From positions 21,772,428-21,836,427 of the forward strand of contig NC_082610.1 in assembly GCF_030936135.1 (NCBI RefSeq): DNA of 64,000 nucleotides, given 5' to 3'. Position 1 is the first letter of the stretch, and each line of letters opens with the position of its first letter. Positions 61,604-64,000 of this stretch are shown in pieces. The DNA comes from Gavia stellata (taxonomy: Eukaryota; Chordata; Aves; Gaviiformes; Gaviidae). The notes below the pieces were generated by a model that was not told the DNA's origin, did not search any database, and saw only the letters and a list, made by a program, of their open reading frames with translations. The position numbers and the translations under genes were made by a program.

Positions 61604-63694
61604 CTACCAATCACTTGTCCCTGGAGAGTCTCCGCTGGCATCAGGTTGTCCCTCATCTGAAACTTCTTCAACAAGATTAGAGGGGACGAATCCTCTTGTG
61701 CCATCGGTCAGCTCTCCCACATACCAGCCGTCTTCATCCACGTCTCCAAAGACGTACACGTATTGTCCAGCAACTAGAGGAAGCTCTAGTTCAGGCCGCT
61801 CGTTGGGACCATCGAAAGGATCATAGCTGTATCGAGCTATGAACGCTCGAAGCTCTGCCGGTTGTTTTCTCATCGCCTCCAGCAGGAGGGACTCCTTGTC
61901 TGCTACCAGGTTAGCCTGGCACGGCCTGGAAACGCTACGCTTGGATCTTGCTCTTTCCAGCCGTTCCAGTTCCTGAAATAGCTGCTGGCGTTGTTCCTTT
62001 AGCTTCTCATACCAATCATTCAGTTCAATCAGCTGGGCTCGAAACAGTGGCAGGGTTTCTTGGAGTTCCCTCTGCAAGCACGCGCCTTCCTCTTCTTTCC
62101 TCTGGAGTGCTAGCTTGGCCTCCTCATGTTCCTTCTCCAGCTGTTGACTTCTTTCTGCCATTTCTCTCATGGCTTTCAGTTCACGCTCTGCCTCTTCCAG
62201 TTGGCTTTGAAGACAGACGTTTCTTTGGATGGCAGAATCTCGCTCGCCTGCCACTCGTGCTAGTAGTCCTTTCAGGTCAAGGTTTTCCGCTTGAACCTCT
62301 TCTGTCAAAGCCATCTGCCCATGGAGGCGAGCATTTTCTTGAGCCAGGCGGGTGTTTTCATTTGTCATCTCCGTGAGCTGCACCTGTAACTGCTCACGAG
62401 TTCGGCTGTGGGTGCTCACATCATAGGAGCCCTCTTCGTCTGCAGCCACTTGAGCCTGAAGCTCCACAGCCGCCTTCCGTGAGGAGTCGTCCTGCTTGTC
62501 CTGCGCCAGCAAAGCTCCGTCAGCCTCTCCTGTTTCTCCATCGCTCTGCTGAGGAAACGATGCCACACACAGTTCCTCAGTAGAGCGTTGGATGGGCAGT
62601 GGCACTCGAGTATTGATCAGGCGATTGCTGGCCACCTGCAGTTGCCTGGATCTTTCTTCCAGCCGCGAGGCGAGGCCAGCTAGTTGAGCACTTTTCTGCC
62701 GCAGCCAATCTGCCTCCTTGCGGGCTTCTGGAGAGCCTTTCTTTTTCAGGAGGCGGCTCTCCATCTCAAGGGCCCTCTCTTGCCTCTCCAGGTCTTCCAG
62801 AAGACGCTGCAGGTGGGTGTTCTGCTCCAGGAGCTGGCTGCACGTGCTGCCAAGCAGCACCAAGTCTTCCGCCTCTGGCACCTGGAGCTGAGCATCTGCC
62901 ACTGCCTTGCATGTTGTTTGCTGCCCAGCACTGTGGCTTTCGGGCAGTCTTTCCTGTAGTGCCGCCAGGGCCCGGGGCCCGTTTCTGCCAGAAGAGCAGG
63001 AGCTCTGCATCTCCTGATGGCCCTGGTGCGCAGGAGGGCCTTCGGGCTGGGCCGTGCTGGGGGAGGCGGGCAGCTCGCCCTCCAACTGCTGCAGGATGTA
63101 TTTGGTGAAGAGTGTCCTCTCCAGCTGCAGCTGGTTCTGGAGGTGGTGGATGCGGGCGGGCTGGTAGCCATCTCTCTCCCAGCAGAGCTTGCTGAGGACA
63201 TCCTGGAGCTTGCTTTGGGCCTCCCTGCCGCTGCTGCTGGGCCTCACCATCTCCTCGGCCAGCTGCTGCTGCAGGGCCCGCGTCTGGCCAAGGGCGGTGG
63301 TGCACTCGTGCCGCAGCAGCTCCTGTTCCTCGCGGAGCTCAGCCTCCTTCCAGCGCAGCAGCTGGCGGGTCTCCACCACCCGCTGCCGCTGGTTCAACTC
63401 CAGAAGCCGCTGCACCTCCTGAGCCTGTCGCTGCTCCCACTCGGACTGGAGCCGCTCTGCCAGGAGCTGCTGCTCCCTGCCCAAAGCCGCCTTCAGCTCC
63501 CGCGTTTCGGTAGCGAAGCAGCGGCGCAGCTCCTGGGTGCGGTGCCGCTCTTCCTCCAGCTCAGCCCGTAGCGCTTCCAGCTCCCGCCTCTGCTCCTCCT
63601 TCTGCGCAAGGCTGCTGGGGGCCTGCACCGGGCCCCGGCGGGGCGAGGGGCGGCTGCGCGCCACGAGCCCCCTGCCCGCAACATCCCGCGTCAT
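61604..63694 (-). CDS. RIMBP3: RIMBP3-like coiled-coil/SH3 protein, copy 11 (next to the right provirus)
   Basis: Complete 696-residue frame from ATG at 63694, GTCGCA start class. Signature: N101, Q143, H183, C376, E446, H458, W561, plus a private Gln at 160 where the others have Arg. The 3' LTR of the right provirus ends at 61498, about 105 bp beyond the stop and in opposite orientation, the same arrangement as at copy 3. It is nevertheless not the closest match to copy 3 at residues 183, 446, 458, 512, 540 and 623. The poly(A) signal is at 61561-61556 (minus). The window ends about 300 bp into its 5' flank. Confidence 0.86.
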   Translation of the reverse strand: MTRDVAGRGLVARSRPSPRRGPVQAPSSLAQKEEQRRELEALRAELEEERHRTQELRRCFATETRELKAALGREQQLLAERLQSEWEQRQAQEVQRLLELNQRQRVVETRQLLRWKEAELREEQELLRHECTTALGQTRALQQQLAEEMVRPSSSGREAQSKLQDVLSKLCWERDGYQPARIHHLQNQLQLERTLFTKYILQQLEGELPASPSTAQPEGPPAHQGHQEMQSSCSSGRNGPRALAALQERLPESHSAGQQTTCKAVADAQLQVPEAEDLVLLGSTCSQLLEQNTHLQRLLEDLERQERALEMESRLLKKKGSPEARKEADWLRQKSAQLAGLASRLEERSRQLQVASNRLINTRVPLPIQRSTEELCVASFPQQSDGETGEADGALLAQDKQDDSSRKAAVELQAQVAADEEGSYDVSTHSRTREQLQVQLTEMTNENTRLAQENARLHGQMALTEEVQAENLDLKGLLARVAGERDSAIQRNVCLQSQLEEAERELKAMREMAERSQQLEKEHEEAKLALQRKEEEGACLQRELQETLPLFRAQLIELNDWYEKLKEQRQQLFQELERLERARSKRSVSRPCQANLVADKESLLLEAMRKQPAELRAFIARYSYDPFDGPNERPELELPLVAGQYVYVFGDVDEDGWYVGELTDGTRGFVPSNLVEEVSDEGQPDASGDSPGTSDW

Positions 63695-64000
63695 TGCGAC
63701 GGCCACCAAACGCTGCTGCCCAAGGTCAGCAAGTGTTGCGTTCCTGGGGCTGCGAAGCCAAGACAGCGTCTGCCACGGCCGGGGCGGGTGAGCGTGGCCT
63801 TATGTGCATGTCCTGGCCCCGAGCTCACAGTGGAGGGGAGGGGCAGCATGGCCTTATATGGTAGGACCTGGCCCCGAGCTCACAGTGGAGGGGAGGGGCA
63901 GCATGGCCTTATATGGTAGGACCTGGCCCCTCTGCGCACAAAGGAGGGCGGGCGGCATTTTCCCCCAGAACAACGGAGAAGACAAAGATGGGTTCCAAGC
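63695..64000. other. Start of the spacer 5' of gene 11, cut by the window edge
   Basis: Holds the two promoter repeats of gene 11 (63813-63922) and the first bases of the spacer. Confidence 0.6.
63813..63922 (-). promoter_or_regulatory. Promoter minisatellite of gene 11: two repeats, two perfect CArG boxes
   Basis: Two repeats, both with perfect cores; same form as genes 8 and 9. Confidence 0.5.

Larger units (their letters stand above)
1..64000. repeat. Head-to-tail tandem array of a RIMBP3-like gene unit (about 4.83-4.88 kb)
   Basis: Base 1 of the window matches base 4830, giving a period of 4829 bp. Gene stop codons fall at 4471, 16025, 20853, 25736, 30620, 35504, 40389, 45218, 50047 and 61604. 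Successive distances are 4828-4829 bp or 4883-4885 bp once the two proviruses and their 5-bp duplications are subtracted. The 55-bp step between the two classes equals one extra copy of the promoter minisatellite (units of genes 4 to 7 have three, the others two). All units point the same way, with the gene on the minus strand. Sequence identity between units is very high by eye, spacers included, so the amplification is recent or the units are being homogenised. The array runs off both window edges. Confidence 0.97.

Noticed and set aside
1-64000. The array as a pure assembly artefact
   Set aside because: Units differ by scattered substitutions, repeat number and provirus occupancy, and carry private variants, which stacked copies of one unit would not show. 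The exact copy number still depends on the assembly.

Overview
The window looks like bird nuclear DNA, probably from an ampliconic (multicopy) region. Two things point to birds: both retroviral elements carry the LTR type of avian ERV-L (class III) elements, with an Fv1-like Gag core, and the host gene is a vertebrate RIMS-binding-protein homologue. The species and chromosome cannot be told from the sequence.

Almost the whole 64 kb is one head-to-tail tandem array. Each unit is about 4.83 or 4.88 kb and contains one apparently intronless minus-strand gene of about 696 codons plus a GC-rich spacer of about 2.7 kb. I count eleven gene copies: one partial at the left edge and ten complete. The protein resembles the N-terminal part of RIMS-binding protein 3 (RIMBP3): long coiled coils, then one SH3 domain of the RIM-BP type at the C-terminus. 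The fibronectin-III repeats and the two later SH3 domains of full-length RIM-BPs are absent from every unit. All ten complete copies stay open over the full frame and differ from each other by only a few residues.

To the right of each gene (its 5' side, since the genes are on the minus strand) lies a 55-bp minisatellite present two or three times. Each copy carries a perfect or one-off CArG box / TATA-like core. The difference of one repeat explains the two unit lengths. The left side of each gene has an ATTAAA poly(A) signal about 43 nt after the stop codon. In the two leftmost genes the codon that is ATG in the other nine is ATA.

Two ERV-L type proviruses (9200-15919 and 54775-61498) sit on the plus strand at the same base of the repeat unit, with the same 5-bp target duplication (agttc). 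Each has two 619-bp LTRs, a tRNA-Lys-like primer site, gag and pol (protease, reverse transcriptase, RNase H, integrase), and no env. The simplest reading is one insertion later copied with its host unit by unequal exchange or conversion. The left element looks whole at the level of frames; the right one is broken, with about one visible break. Markers shared in incompatible combinations between units indicate continuing recombination or gene conversion across the array.
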